DNA of 64,000 nucleotides, from assembly GCA_016790225.1 (NCBI GenBank), contig JAEUOZ010000010.1, positions 1 to 64,000 of the forward strand, written 5' to 3'. A model generated the notes under the pieces. The model did no database searches. It was not told the DNA's origin and saw only the letters and a list, made by a program, of their open reading frames with translations. The position numbers were made by a program, and so were the translations under genes. The stretch's first letter is position 1. Each line of letters starts with the position of its first letter. This document shows positions 36,628-46,311 of the stretch, piece after piece. This DNA is from Rubrivivax sp. Lineage in GTDB: Bacteria; Pseudomonadota; Gammaproteobacteria; Burkholderiales; Burkholderiaceae.

Positions 36628-37488
36628 TCAGTTGCCCTCGAAACGCGGCTTCTGGCGCGCGGCAAAGGCGCGGTAGGCGCGGCCGAAGTCTTCGGTCAGC
36701 ATGCACAGCGCCTGGGCCTGAGCCTCGGCCTCGATGGCTTCGTCGATGCTCATGGTCCATTCCTGGTGCAGCATGGTCTTGGTGATGCCGTTGGCGAAGG
36801 TGGGGCCGCCCGCCAGCTCCGCGGCCAGGCCCATGGCCTCGGCCAGCACCTGCTCGGGCGCGACGAGCCGGTTGAGGAAGCCCCACTGGTGGGCTTCCTC
36901 GCCCGGCAGCGAGCGTCCGGTATACAGCAGCTCCGCCGCGCGCCCCTGGCCGACGATGCGCGGCAGCAGGTTGCAGGCCCCCATGTCGCAGCCGGCCAGG
37001 CCCACGCGGTTGAAGAGGAAGGCGGTCCGGCTGCGTGCCGTACCCACCCGCAGATCGCTGGCCATGGCCAGGATCGCCCCGGCGCCCGCGCACACGCCGT
37101 CGATGGCCGCGATGATGGGCTGCGGGCAGGCGCGCATGGCCTTGACCACATCGCCCGTCATGCGCGTGAACATCAGCAGCTCGGGTGCCGGCAGGCCGAT
37201 CAGCGGGCCGATGATCTCGTGCACGTCGCCGCCGGAGCAGAAGTTGTCGCCCGCGCCATGCAGCACCAGCGCATGCACGTCGTTGGCGTGGCGCAGGCGC
37301 TGGAACAGATCGCGCAGCTCCGCGTAGGAATCGAAGGTCAGCGGGTTCTTGCGTTCCGGCCGGTCCAGCGTGATCACGCCCACCTGCTGCTGCACGCGCC
37401 AGCCGAAGTGCTGCGTGACATGGGCCGCCAGCGGGCGGCGGTTGCCGGCGGCCAGCGCCGGGTCCAGCGTCTTGTCGGGGTCGATCAT
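36628..37488 (-). CDS. Enoyl-CoA hydratase/isomerase family protein
   Basis: 286 residues from ATG 37488. The crotonase fold is shown by [15 protein letters not shown], the oxyanion-hole segment [15 protein letters not shown], and [21 protein letters not shown]. The usual GxxPGxGGT segment is replaced by [19 protein letters not shown], so simple hydratase activity is not assured; ring-opening or isomerase chemistry is possible. It lies 16 bp downstream of the MarR gene. Confidence 0.87.
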   Translation of the reverse strand: MIDPDKTLDPALAAGNRRPLAAHVTQHFGWRVQQQVGVITLDRPERKNPLTFDSYAELRDLFQRLRHANDVHALVLHGAGDNFCSGGDVHEIIGPLIGLPAPELLMFTRMTGDVVKAMRACPQPIIAAIDGVCAGAGAILAMASDLRVGTARSRTAFLFNRVGLAGCDMGACNLLPRIVGQGRAAELLYTGRSLPGEEAHQWGFLNRLVAPEQVLAEAMGLAAELAGGPTFANGITKTMLHQEWTMSIDEAIEAEAQAQALCMLTEDFGRAYRAFAARQKPRFEGN

Positions 37489-37504
37489 CGAGGGTCTCCA
37501 GGGA

Positions 37505-38008
37505 TCACACGGGGTCGCGGCGCCAGCGGACCGAGAGCTGCGCGCGCAGCCGGCCCAGCAGATCGAGCAGCAGTCGCCGCTCGGAGGCATGCAGGCCATC
37601 GAAGAGCTCGATCACCCACTGCTCGTGCACGCCAGCGGCGGCTTCGAAGGTGCTGCGGCCTTCGGGCGTGAGCGTCACGCGCTGCGAGCGGCGGTCCTGG
37701 GGATCGCCTTCGCGCTGCACCAGGCCTTCCTTGACCAGCTCGTCGGTGAGGCCGGTGACGCTGCCACCGGTGACCATCAGGCGCCGCGAGAGCTCCGACA
37801 TGCGCAGCCCCTGCGGCGCGCGGTGCAGCTGCGCCAGGTAGTCGAAGCGCGACAGCGTCATGCCGAACTCGGCGCGCAGCCGCTTGCGGATCTCGTTCTC
37901 GATTTCGGTGCTGCAGGACAGCAGGCGCAGCCACAGGCGCAGCGCCTGGTGGTCATCAGGTGCGACGCGGCTCTCCAGGCCGTGCAGCACGGGCGTGTCG
38001 CGCGTCAT
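37505..38008 (-). CDS. MarR-family regulator of the aromatic-CoA cluster
   Basis: 167 residues from ATG 38008. The winged helix-turn-helix (about 45-120) includes [51 protein letters not shown] and the wing [16 protein letters not shown]. MarR members in such clusters usually bind the aromatic CoA thioester and then leave their operator. A perfect 24-bp palindrome before the monooxygenase gene is the obvious target. The gene lies inside the operon, so it is probably autoregulated. Confidence 0.9.
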   Translation of the reverse strand: MTRDTPVLHGLESRVAPDDHQALRLWLRLLSCSTEIENEIRKRLRAEFGMTLSRFDYLAQLHRAPQGLRMSELSRRLMVTGGSVTGLTDELVKEGLVQREGDPQDRRSQRVTLTPEGRSTFEAAAGVHEQWVIELFDGLHASERRLLLDLLGRLRAQLSVRWRRDPV

Positions 38009-38066
38009 CGGAAGACCTTGGCCCGCGCGGCTTGCGGGACTTGGCCTGGGGAACGGCCCGGCGTGC

Positions 38067-40502
38067 TCATCCGCCATCCCCGCGCGTGCGCTGAGGTGAG
38101 GCGGCAGCCTTTTCGCGTGCAAAGAGCGCCTCCATCTGCGGCTTGCCGGCCAGGTAGGGCCGCGGCCACGCGAGTGAGGCAAAGCCGATGCGTGCGGCTT
38201 CGGTCAATGTCCAGGCGGGGTTGGCCAGATGCGGGCGCGCCACGGCGCAGAGATCGGCGCGGCCGGCGGCAATGATGCTGTTGACGTGATCGGCCTCGGT
38301 GATCGCGCCGACGGCGATCGTCGCGATGCCGGCTTCGTTGCGGATGCGGTCGGCAAAGGGCGTCTGGTACATGCGGCCGTAGCTGGGCTTCTGCTGCGTG
38401 CTGACCTGGCCGCTGGAGCAATCGATCATGTCCGCCCCGGCCGCCTTGAAGGCGCGGGCGATCTCCACCGCATCGGCCGGCGTGATGCCACCTTCGACCC
38501 AGTCGTGTGCGGAGATGCGCACGGAGATCGGCCGCTCGGCCGGCCAGGCGGCGCGCACTGCGGCAAAGACCTCCAGCGGGTAGCGCAGCCGGTTGGCCAA
38601 GGTTCCACCATAGTCGTCCGTGCGACGGTTGGTGAGCGGCGAGATGAAGCTGGAGAGCAGGTAGCCGTGGGCGCAGTGCAGCTCCAGCCAGTCGAAGCCG
38701 ATGTCCGCGGCGCGGCGGGTGCTGGCCACAAAGTCATCGCGCACGCGCTCACGGTCCGCGCGGTCCATCGCGCGCGGCAGCGGGCCGTCTTCCAGGTAGG
38801 GCAGGGCGCTGGCGGCCAGCAGCGGCCAGTTGCCCGGCGGCAGCCCGGCGCCGGCCGGCTGGCCTGGGGGCAGCGGCTGGTCCATGCCGCCGCCGCTCCA
38901 GGGTACGCAGGTGGATCCCTTGGGGCCGGCATGGCCGATCTGCAGCGCGATCTTCGCGTCGCTCTCGCGGTGCACGAAGTCCACGATGCGCTGCCAGGCC
39001 GCCTGCTGCGCATCGTTCCACAAGCCCGGGCAGCCCGGCGTGATGCGGGCATCGGCCGATGGGCAGGTCATTTCGGCCATCACGAGGCCCGCGCCGCCCA
39101 GCGCGCGCGCGCCCAGGTGCACCAGATGGAATTCGCCCGGCACGCCGTCGACGCAGCTGTACTGCGCCATCGGCGAGACCACGACGCGGTTCTTCAGCTG
39201 CGTGCCGCGCAGGCGGTAGGGCGTGAACATCGGCGGTGGCGCCGGGCGGGCCTGGGCCGCGTGGGCGGCACCTGCGGCACCGGCCGCACCCGCCGCCGTG
39301 GGGGATGTGCCGGCGGCGTCGGTTGCGCGATCGGCAAACCAGCGCTCGAAGCCTGCCAGCCATTGCGCATCACGCAGGCGCAGGTTTTCGTGGCTGATGC
39401 GCTGGCTGCGCGTGAGCATGGAATACATGAACTGCGGCGCGGGCAGGGTGTCGGCATAGCGCTGGCCGACAACCTCGAACCACTCCATCGCATTCCACGC
39501 CGCGTTCTGCAGGCGCAGCGTCTCGATGCGCCGCGCCTCCTGGTAGGCGCGCAGCACGGTCTCCAGCGGTTCGGCCGAGTCACCCAGGCGCTGGAACTGG
39601 CGCGTCAGCTCGATGGCGTCTTCGATCGCCAGCTTGGTGCCGGAGCCGATCGCGAAGTGCGCCGTGTGCACCGCGTCGCCCATCAGCACCACATGGGCGC
39701 CATGGGCATTCTCCAGCCACCACTGCTCGCAGACCACGCGCTGGAAGTTGAGCCAGGCCGAACCGCGCAGATGCCGCGCATTGGTCATGAGCCGCGCGCC
39801 CTGCAGGTTCCCGGCAAACAGCTGTTCGCAGAAGGCCACCGATTGATCGGCGTCGGCGCGGTCCAGCCCGTGCGCCAGCCAGACGGACTCCGGGCACTCG
39901 ACGATGAAGGTGGTCGTCTGCTCGTCGAACTTGTAGATGTGCGCCTGGAACCAGCCGTGTTCGGTGCGCTGGAAGTCGAAGGTGAAGGCGTCGTAGAGGC
40001 GTTTCGTTCCCAGCCAGAGATAGCAGTTCGGCCGCGTGACGATGTCCGGCTTGAAGACCTCGGCATGGCGGCTGCGGATTCGCGAGTTGATGCCGTCGCT
40101 GGCGATGACCAGATCGGCATCGGGGTAGTCGGCGTCGCTGTCGGCTTCGGTCTCGAAGACCAGCTTCACCTGCGCGCGTTCGCAGGCGGCCTGCAGGATG
40201 TTCAGCAGCTTCTTGCGGCCGATGCCCACGAAGCCATGGCCGCCGGAGCGGATGCGTTCGCCCTTGAAGAGCAGCTCGATGTCGTCCCAGTGGTTGAAGG
40301 CCTGCTGGATCTCGCGCGCCGTTTCGGCGTGCCACTGGCGCATGTTGTCCATCGTGGCGTCAGAGAACACCACGCCCCAGCCGAAGGTGTCGTAGGGGCG
40401 GTTGCGCTCCACCACGGTGATGTCGTGTCCGGCGTCGAGCTGCTTCATCAGCAGCGCGAAGTACAGACCGGCGGGGCCGCCGCCGATGCAGACGATCTTC
40501 AT
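38067..40502 (-). CDS. Bifunctional aryl-CoA monooxygenase/reductase (salicylyl-CoA or 2-aminobenzoyl-CoA type)
   Basis: 811 residues. Residues 1 to about 375 are an FAD monooxygenase of the PHBH type: [13 protein letters not shown] for the ADP moiety, and [22 protein letters not shown] for the flavin. An Ala/Gly/Pro-rich linker (about 390-425) joins an old-yellow-enzyme domain (about 428-800) with [38 protein letters not shown] and NRRTDDYGG. Two such fusions are known: 2-aminobenzoyl-CoA monooxygenase/reductase and salicylyl-CoA 5-hydroxylase/oxidoreductase. The neighbouring RidA favours an amino substrate. A CoA ligase to make the substrate is absent from the window. It heads the operon, 71 bp from the palindromic operator. 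Confidence 0.88.
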   Translation of the reverse strand: MKIVCIGGGPAGLYFALLMKQLDAGHDITVVERNRPYDTFGWGVVFSDATMDNMRQWHAETAREIQQAFNHWDDIELLFKGERIRSGGHGFVGIGRKKLLNILQAACERAQVKLVFETEADSDADYPDADLVIASDGINSRIRSRHAEVFKPDIVTRPNCYLWLGTKRLYDAFTFDFQRTEHGWFQAHIYKFDEQTTTFIVECPESVWLAHGLDRADADQSVAFCEQLFAGNLQGARLMTNARHLRGSAWLNFQRVVCEQWWLENAHGAHVVLMGDAVHTAHFAIGSGTKLAIEDAIELTRQFQRLGDSAEPLETVLRAYQEARRIETLRLQNAAWNAMEWFEVVGQRYADTLPAPQFMYSMLTRSQRISHENLRLRDAQWLAGFERWFADRATDAAGTSPTAAGAAGAAGAAHAAQARPAPPPMFTPYRLRGTQLKNRVVVSPMAQYSCVDGVPGEFHLVHLGARALGGAGLVMAEMTCPSADARITPGCPGLWNDAQQAAWQRIVDFVHRESDAKIALQIGHAGPKGSTCVPWSGGGMDQPLPPGQPAGAGLPPGNWPLLAASALPYLEDGPLPRAMDRADRERVRDDFVASTRRAADIGFDWLELHCAHGYLLSSFISPLTNRRTDDYGGTLANRLRYPLEVFAAVRAAWPAERPISVRISAHDWVEGGITPADAVEIARAFKAAGADMIDCSSGQVSTQQKPSYGRMYQTPFADRIRNEAGIATIAVGAITEADHVNSIIAAGRADLCAVARPHLANPAWTLTEAARIGFASLAWPRPYLAGKPQMEALFAREKAAASPQRTRGDGG

Positions 40503-40573
40503 GAAGCCGGCTCCTGGGGTGCACGCAGGCTGCCTGGACAGGCAAACCGCCCCTGATGCACCGCGGTGGGGAC

Positions 40574-40597
40574 AATTACTTTGGATCCAAAGTAATT
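40574..40597. promoter_or_regulatory. Perfect 24-bp palindrome, likely MarR operator
   Basis: AATTACTTTGGA is followed directly by its exact reverse complement. It lies 71 bp upstream of the monooxygenase start, and the AT-rich sequence stands out sharply in GC-rich DNA. Position and symmetry suit a MarR dimer repressing the aromatic-CoA operon. Confidence 0.8.
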
Positions 40598-40682
40598 ATC
40601 AGGGCTTTGATTGACGGCCAGATCAGCGACATCCCTAGCTGTCGGGATGCAGCTTCGGCGCACAGTTCCTAGACTGGCTGCC

Positions 40683-40823
40683 ATGGAACCCACACGACTC
40701 GCCTGGCCCGAAGATCGCCGACTCTTCCGTCGCCCGCGCTTTGCGTGGCGCGGTTTCCCCGTTTCGCTGGCCCTGGTGGCCGCAGCGGCGCTGCTGGTCC
40801 TCAGCGTCAGCGGCTGGTCCTGA
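40683..40823 (+). CDS. Possible 46-residue single-pass membrane peptide
   Basis: ATG 40683 opens MEPTRLAWPEDRRLFRRPRF followed by one hydrophobic segment (VSLALVAAAALLVLSV) and a stop. A basic region before the membrane segment predicts an inside N-terminus. It lies divergently from the monooxygenase gene. I know no homologue, and chance cannot be excluded at this length. Confidence 0.3.
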   Translation: MEPTRLAWPEDRRLFRRPRFAWRGFPVSLALVAAAALLVLSVSGWS

Positions 40824-40860
40824 GCATCAGCGGCTGTTCCCGGGCGTCCAGGCCCGGGGC

Positions 40861-42120
40861 TCAGCGTCGGGCGCGGGCCCGGGCGATCTCCGCGCCGAGG
40901 TCGATCACCGCCAGCGCGTAGTAGCTGGACCAGTTGTAGCGCGTCACCGCATAGAAGTTCTGCGTCCCGGCCACGTAGCTGGGCGCAGCGCCGCCGTTTT
41001 CCAGCAGCACCAGCGCCATCGGGCCTTCGTGCAAGCGGGCGGCGGGGGGCAGCTGCGCACCAAGCTCCTGCATCTGGGCCGCGCTGAAGCTGGGCAGGAT
41101 GTCCGGGCCCAGCAGCACGGCGCGGGCAGCCTCGTCGGCGGGTGGCGTCACCTCGTAGTGCGTGGGCATGCCGCGCTGCCAGCCGAAGGCGGCCAGGTAA
41201 TGCGCCACGCTGCCGATGGCATCCACCGGGTTGGCGATCAGGTCGATGTGGCCGTCACCATCAAAATCCACCGCGTGCCGGTTGATGCTGCCGGGCATGA
41301 ACTGCGGCAGGCCTAACGCACCGGCAAAGGATCCCTTGAGCGAGCCGGGTTCGATGTTCTCGCGCCGGGCAAAGGCCAGCAGCTCCTCCAGCTCGCTCCG
41401 GAAGAAGGGCGTGCGATCGCGGCGGCCGGTGGGGAAATCGAAGCTCAGCGTGGCCAGGGCGTCCAGCGCGCGGAAGTCACCCATGATGCGGCCATAGAAG
41501 GTCTCCACGCCGATGATGCCGACCACCAGCTCGGCCGGCACGCCGTAGCGCGCCTGGGCGCGCTCCAGCGCACTGGCATGGGCGTCCCAGAAGGCCATGC
41601 CGGCCTGGATGCGGCGCGGCTCGATGAACCGTGCGCGGTAGGCTGCCCAGTTCTTGGCCGTGCCGGCCGGCGCCGGCATGATCAGGCGCTGCACCACGGC
41701 CAGCTGCCGCGCCTGCCCGAGCTGGCGCTCCACCCAGGCGCGATCCCAGCCGCGGCGTTCGGCCAGCTCGGCGGCGAAGCGCAGCACATCCTCTCGGCCG
41801 GCGTAGAGCGGGCCGGTCCGTGATGCGTTGGCGGAGGTCTGGCGTTGGCGTTCGCTCGCGCGGGGGACGGTGGTGCGCGCAGCGGCCTGAGAGGCGGCCC
41901 GGCGGGCGGGCGATGCGGCTGGCCGCGGCTGCGTCGCGGGCGATGCGGCGGTCGGCGGCGCGGCAGCCGGTGCCGCGGGCGTGACCGGCGCAGGGGCCGC
42001 TGCGGATCCTGCTTCGGGGGTGGCGGTACCGGGGGCCGCGGCCACGCCCGGCCCAGGCAGGCCTAGCGCGCAGGCCAGAGCCAGCGCGAGACGTAAGCCC
42101 AGCGGTCGCCCCCCCGTCAT
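40861..42120 (-). CDS. mltB: Lytic murein transglycosylase B
   Basis: A 419-residue peptidoglycan-cleaving enzyme. The signal peptide runs to about residue 28 (ending GVAAAP) without a lipobox Cys. An Ala/Pro/Thr-rich linker follows, then the MltB catalytic domain (about 100-415). The catalytic Glu is in GIIGVETFYGRIMG, followed by FALGLPQFMPGS-type GALGLPQFMPGSINRHAVDFDG, the calcium-binding-like DFDGDGHIDL and the C-terminal RYNWSSYYALAVIDL. ATG 42120 overlaps the tgpA stop by four bases, an unusual tight link to the transglutaminase operon. Confidence 0.93.
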   Translation of the reverse strand: MTGGRPLGLRLALALACALGLPGPGVAAAPGTATPEAGSAAAPAPVTPAAPAAAPPTAASPATQPRPAASPARRAASQAAARTTVPRASERQRQTSANASRTGPLYAGREDVLRFAAELAERRGWDRAWVERQLGQARQLAVVQRLIMPAPAGTAKNWAAYRARFIEPRRIQAGMAFWDAHASALERAQARYGVPAELVVGIIGVETFYGRIMGDFRALDALATLSFDFPTGRRDRTPFFRSELEELLAFARRENIEPGSLKGSFAGALGLPQFMPGSINRHAVDFDGDGHIDLIANPVDAIGSVAHYLAAFGWQRGMPTHYEVTPPADEAARAVLLGPDILPSFSAAQMQELGAQLPPAARLHEGPMALVLLENGGAAPSYVAGTQNFYAVTRYNWSSYYALAVIDLGAEIARARARR

Positions 42121-44210
42121 GCCGTGGCCGCGCGCCAGGCAGGCGGCTTGAGCTGAGCGGCCTGACGCTTGAATTCACGCCACCAGCGCGGATCCACCCG
42201 CGATTGGCCGGCGCGGCCGTAGCGCGCCGTATCCAGTTCGTCGAGGGCACGGGCCAGGGGCTCGCCCGCTTCGCCCAGCCGCGCCCGCACACGCGCGGCG
42301 CGTGCGCGCGGCGCCTCGTGCGCACCGACGATCACGCCCAGCAGGGCCAGGCGCTGCTGCACGCGCAGCTGCAGGCGCTGCCAGGGATCCTGGCGCTGGC
42401 GATCCCACAGCGCCCACAGGGCGCCGGCGCCGGCCAGGCTGCTGAGCAGCAGGATCAGCACATAGGTGAGATCCGTCCAGCTGGGCGAGGAAAAGCCCAG
42501 CTGCTGCAGCAGGTTGAACTGCTTGCCGCGCGAGTAGTTGAGGATCCACTGGTTCCAGCGGTTGTCGAAGCGCTCCCAGGCGGCGCGCAGATCGGTCAGC
42601 AGCTGCGGATTGACGCGGTGGATGGCCTGCTCCATCAGGCCGCGCTGCGGCTGCAGGCTCTGGCTGCGCCGCACCCGATCCGGCGCCACGGCGGCGGTGG
42701 GGTCGGCACGCACCCAGCCCTCGCCGGGCTGCCAGAACTCCGCCCAGGCATGGGCGTGGCTGTTGCGCACGATCCACCAGCCATCCACCGGATCGCGGTC
42801 GGCGCCCTGGTAGCCGGTGACGATGCGGGCTGGCACGTCCCAGGCGCGCATGATGATCACGAAGGCCGAGGCGAAGTGCTCGCAGAAGCCGAGCTTGCGG
42901 TCCAGCCAGAACTCATCCACGGCATGCGTGCCGTAGGTGCCGGGCTCCAGCGTGTAGGTGAAGCCGCCGGTGGCGATGTGGTGGTACAGCGCGTCGGCGA
43001 GGGTGCGCGCGTCGGCACGCGCCAGCAGCGGATCGCGCTGGCGGAAATCGCGCGCCCACTGCAGCGTGCGGGTGTTGAAGTTGGTCGGCAGCTGCGTGAG
43101 CATGCCCAGGCCCACGGCCTCGGCGCGCGGGCCATGGCGGTGCAAGGGCCAGGCCTGCACGGTAAAGCGCAGGCGGTCCGTGGCCGGCTGGTTGAGCTGC
43201 CACTGCATGTCCGGCCGCAGCATGGCCGTGAAGCCTTCGATCTGCGGCGCCGCATCGGCACGGTCTGGCGTGAACTCCAGCAGCGGCAGCAGGGTCATGC
43301 GGCTGGGTTCGAGCGTTACCTCGTAGGGCAGCGCGGCGCCCAGCAGCGTGAGCTCCTGGCGCGGTCGCGGCAGGGTCATCAGGGCCGGCTGGCGGGTCCA
43401 TTCGCGGCCGTCGAAGCTGCCCAGCACCGGCCCGCGGAAGTACAGCATGTCGGCCGAAGGCTCGCGGCCGGTGGGAAAGCGCAGGCGCATGGCCACCGAG
43501 TCATCGTTGGCCAGCGAGGCCACGCCACCCAGGCGCAAGGAGCCGGAAAGCCCCGTCTTGCCCCCCGCATCCTGCGGCACGCCCCACAGGGGCGAGACGC
43601 GCGGAAACAGCACGAAGAGCACGGCCATCAGCGGCAGCGCCCACAGCGCCGCGCGCAGCGCCACGCGCCCGGCCTGCAGCAGGGGCGGGCGGCCCACGGG
43701 CATGTGCGCCAGGGCCAGGGCTGTGAGCAAGCCCCACACCGAGCCCAGCGTGACCACCGCCATCGCCAGCGACTGCGAATAGAGGTAATGCGTCAGCACC
43801 AGGAAGAAACCGAGGAAGAAGACGACCAGCGAATCGCGCCGCGCGCGCAGCTCCAGCATCTTCAGCGACATCAGCACCACCAGCATGGTGACGCCGGCCT
43901 CCTTGCCCAGCAGCGTGCGCTCCGTCCAGGCGGTGAGTGCGACCGCCACGGCCAGCACGGCCACCACGCTCCAGCGGTTGGGCAGCGGGGCGTTGGCCAC
44001 GGCCAGCCGCGCGCGCCACAGCAGGATGCCCACCACCATGACGGTGCACCACAGCGGCAGGCGCATCAGGTGCGGGCCGACGGTCCAGCCGATGACACCG
44101 AGCTGGAAGAGCGTGTCGCGCGCTTCGCGCGGCAGGTGCTGCCAGCCGGGCCAGCGCGGCAGCAGCCGCTCCAGCAGCGACGGGGTGGGGGCCGGGGTGC
44201 TCAGCGCCAC
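42117..44210 (-). CDS. tgpA: TgpA-like transglutaminase with DUF3488 membrane domain
   Basis: 697 residues from GTG 44210. Six or so N-terminal helices (about 25-205) form DUF3488. The periplasmic transglutaminase domain follows, with the catalytic Cys in KLGFCEHFASAF, His in RNSHAHAWAEFW and Asp in VRADPTAAV. A further helix near residue 575 and a C-terminal cytoplasmic DUF4129-like tail (WWREFKRQAAQL) complete the family layout. In Pseudomonas aeruginosa TgpA is essential and lies with MoxR and DUF58 genes, the same order as here. The start overlaps the DUF58 gene by 10 bp. Confidence 0.9.
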   Translation of the reverse strand: MALSTPAPTPSLLERLLPRWPGWQHLPREARDTLFQLGVIGWTVGPHLMRLPLWCTVMVVGILLWRARLAVANAPLPNRWSVVAVLAVAVALTAWTERTLLGKEAGVTMLVVLMSLKMLELRARRDSLVVFFLGFFLVLTHYLYSQSLAMAVVTLGSVWGLLTALALAHMPVGRPPLLQAGRVALRAALWALPLMAVLFVLFPRVSPLWGVPQDAGGKTGLSGSLRLGGVASLANDDSVAMRLRFPTGREPSADMLYFRGPVLGSFDGREWTRQPALMTLPRPRQELTLLGAALPYEVTLEPSRMTLLPLLEFTPDRADAAPQIEGFTAMLRPDMQWQLNQPATDRLRFTVQAWPLHRHGPRAEAVGLGMLTQLPTNFNTRTLQWARDFRQRDPLLARADARTLADALYHHIATGGFTYTLEPGTYGTHAVDEFWLDRKLGFCEHFASAFVIIMRAWDVPARIVTGYQGADRDPVDGWWIVRNSHAHAWAEFWQPGEGWVRADPTAAVAPDRVRRSQSLQPQRGLMEQAIHRVNPQLLTDLRAAWERFDNRWNQWILNYSRGKQFNLLQQLGFSSPSWTDLTYVLILLLSSLAGAGALWALWDRQRQDPWQRLQLRVQQRLALLGVIVGAHEAPRARAARVRARLGEAGEPLARALDELDTARYGRAGQSRVDPRWWREFKRQAAQLKPPAWRAATA

Positions 44211-45292
44211 AGGGCCAGGGTCTCCAGGGCGGCCATGCGGTGGGCGTCACCCAGCGCGGGTGCGGTGTCCCGTTGAGGCAGCCGCAGACCCCAGGGCTGG
44301 CCGTTCTTCTCGGCCTCCAGGATCCAGGCCGTCAGGCGCGACAGCCGCTCTTCGAGACCGGCGCCGGGCTGGCGCGCGGCGCCCCAGTCCAGCCAGAGTT
44401 CGCGGTTGACCGCGGCGCTGGCATCGCGGCTGATGAGCTCGCCGGTGCGCGCGACCTTCTTCCACACCACGTGCCGCATCGAATCGCCGCGCCGCCAGGC
44501 ACGCACACCGTCAAACTCGCCACCTTCGCTGCGGCGCTGGAAGCGGCCTTCGCCGGCTGCCGGCTGGCTGCCGGGCAGCGCAGGGGGCGGGTTTTCGGGC
44601 CGCGGCCAGGCCAGCGCTTCGGCAGCGGGCCGCCACAGGCTCCAGGCGCGGAACAGGCCCAGCGGAAAGCGGGTCTCGATGGTGATGGTGGGCACGCGGT
44701 GGCGGCCGCGGCGCTCCGGCACCATGGCCAGGCGGGCGCTGGCGCTGCCGTGCGCGGGAACATCGATGAAGCCCTGCTTCCAGCCGAAGCGGCGCGTATC
44801 GAAGAGGCTCAGGCCGATGCCATGACGTCGGGTGTTGGGGCTGGTGAGCACCACTTCCAGCTGCGCCGGTTCGCCGGCATACACCGGCGCGACGGGCCGC
44901 AGCCGCAGCGTCAGGCCCTTCAGCGTGGCATGCGTCATCTGCATCGAGACCAGCCCGCAGCCCGTGAGCAGAAAGGTCAGCAGGTAACCCAGGTTGAGCT
45001 GGTAGTTGATCGAGCCGATCAGCATGATCAGCAGCATGCCGCCGAAGGCCCAGCCGGCCTTGGTGGGCAGGATGTAGATGTTGCGCTGGGTCAGCGTCCA
45101 GCTGTCGCTGCGCGGCAGGCGGCTTTCGATCCAGCTGACGAAGCGCCGGCGCAGCGAACGGCGCTCTTCATGCGGCCAGCGCCAGCGGCGCGCCGGGCCC
45201 GCGGCTGCCGGCGGCCCTTCCAGACCGCCGGCCTGCGCAGGGGAGGGCGCAGGGCGGGGGTGGCTGGGGTTGGCGGTGGCGCTCACGAGCAT
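44201..45292 (-). CDS. DUF58 (VWA-like) membrane protein
   Basis: 363 residues from ATG 45292. Two helices (about 80-125, AFGGMLLIMLIGSINYQLNLGYLLTFLLTGCGLV) precede a beta-rich part and the DUF58 motif GEFDGVRAWRRGDSMRHVVWKKVARTGELISRD (about 280-312), which is the family core. Its partner MoxR ATPase gene is 55 bp upstream. MoxR-DUF58 pairs act as chaperone or metal-insertion modules in several bacteria; here the client could be TgpA. Confidence 0.9.
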   Translation of the reverse strand: MLVSATANPSHPRPAPSPAQAGGLEGPPAAAGPARRWRWPHEERRSLRRRFVSWIESRLPRSDSWTLTQRNIYILPTKAGWAFGGMLLIMLIGSINYQLNLGYLLTFLLTGCGLVSMQMTHATLKGLTLRLRPVAPVYAGEPAQLEVVLTSPNTRRHGIGLSLFDTRRFGWKQGFIDVPAHGSASARLAMVPERRGRHRVPTITIETRFPLGLFRAWSLWRPAAEALAWPRPENPPPALPGSQPAAGEGRFQRRSEGGEFDGVRAWRRGDSMRHVVWKKVARTGELISRDASAAVNRELWLDWGAARQPGAGLEERLSRLTAWILEAEKNGQPWGLRLPQRDTAPALGDAHRMAALETLALWR

Positions 45293-45347
45293 CCTGTCGA
45301 AAGGCGAAGCCTGCACCCGGCGGGCTGACCCGCCCGGCGGCAGGGAT

Positions 45348-46274
45348 TCAGGGGATCGGCGTGGCCTCGACCATCGCGCGCACCTGTTCCAGCGCACCGC
45401 GGCCGCAGCCGGCCACCGGCACCAGGCGGTGTGCGGCGGCCTGCGGCAGGATGGCCTGGACGTCATCGGGGGCCACGTAGTCGCGCTGTGCCATCAGCGC
45501 GCGGGCCTTGGCCACGCGCAGGATCGCGATGCCGGCGCGCGGGCTCAGGCCTTCCAGGAACCACTGGCCCGATCGCGTGGCGGCGATCAGGCTTTGCAGG
45601 TAATCCAGCAGCGCATCGGAGGCGTGCACCTGCTGCACCGCCTTCTGGGCCGCCGCCACATCGCCGGGCTGCATCACCGATTCCAGCCGCGCGATGGAGG
45701 CGCGTTTGTCTTCGCCGGCCAGCAGCTGGCGTTCGGACAGGCGATCGGGATAGCCCAGCGTGATGCACATGAGAAAGCGGTCCAGCTGGCTTTCCGGCAG
45801 CGGATAGGTGCCCAGCTGGTCACTCGGGTTCTGCGTGGCGATCACGAAAAACGGGCTGGGCAGCGGCCGCGTGACGTTGTCCACCGAGACCTGGTGCTCT
45901 TCCATCGCTTCCAGCAGCGCGCTCTGCGTCTTGGGGCCGGCCCGGTTGATCTCGTCGGCCAGCAGCACCTGCGCAAAGACCGGGCCGGGATGGAAGACGA
46001 AGGCTTCCTTGGCACGTTCAAAGACACTGACGCCGATCAGATCGCTGGGCATCAGATCGGCCGTAAATTGGACGCGCGAAAACTTCAAACCCATGGAGAC
46101 GGCCAGGGTGTGGGCCAGCGTGGTCTTGCCCACGCCCGGGACGTCTTCGATCAGGAGGTGCCCGCCGGCCATCAGGCAGGCTACGCTGTCTTCGATCTGG
46201 CTGCGCTTGCCCACGATAATCGTGGCGATCTGGTCCACGAGACGGGCCAGTTGGCGTGCTACGGTCAAGTCCAT
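45348..46274 (-). CDS. MoxR-family AAA+ ATPase
   Basis: 308 residues from ATG 46274 (MDLTVARQLARLVDQI). ATG 46313 would overlap the start codon of the divergent deacetylase gene, so the shorter form is preferred. Walker A is VPGVGKTTLAHTLA, Walker B LLADEINRA, and the sensor regions FFVIATQNPSDQLGTYPLPESQLDRFLM and the lid domain follow. MoxR ATPases act as chaperones for VWA/DUF58 proteins. It is first of the moxR-DUF58-tgpA-mltB operon. Confidence 0.93.
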   Translation of the reverse strand: MDLTVARQLARLVDQIATIIVGKRSQIEDSVACLMAGGHLLIEDVPGVGKTTLAHTLAVSMGLKFSRVQFTADLMPSDLIGVSVFERAKEAFVFHPGPVFAQVLLADEINRAGPKTQSALLEAMEEHQVSVDNVTRPLPSPFFVIATQNPSDQLGTYPLPESQLDRFLMCITLGYPDRLSERQLLAGEDKRASIARLESVMQPGDVAAAQKAVQQVHASDALLDYLQSLIAATRSGQWFLEGLSPRAGIAILRVAKARALMAQRDYVAPDDVQAILPQAAAHRLVPVAGCGRGALEQVRAMVEATPIP

Positions 46275-46311
46275 CGGGCGCACGTTACTCGAATCCCCAA
46301 GGCCCCTATTC

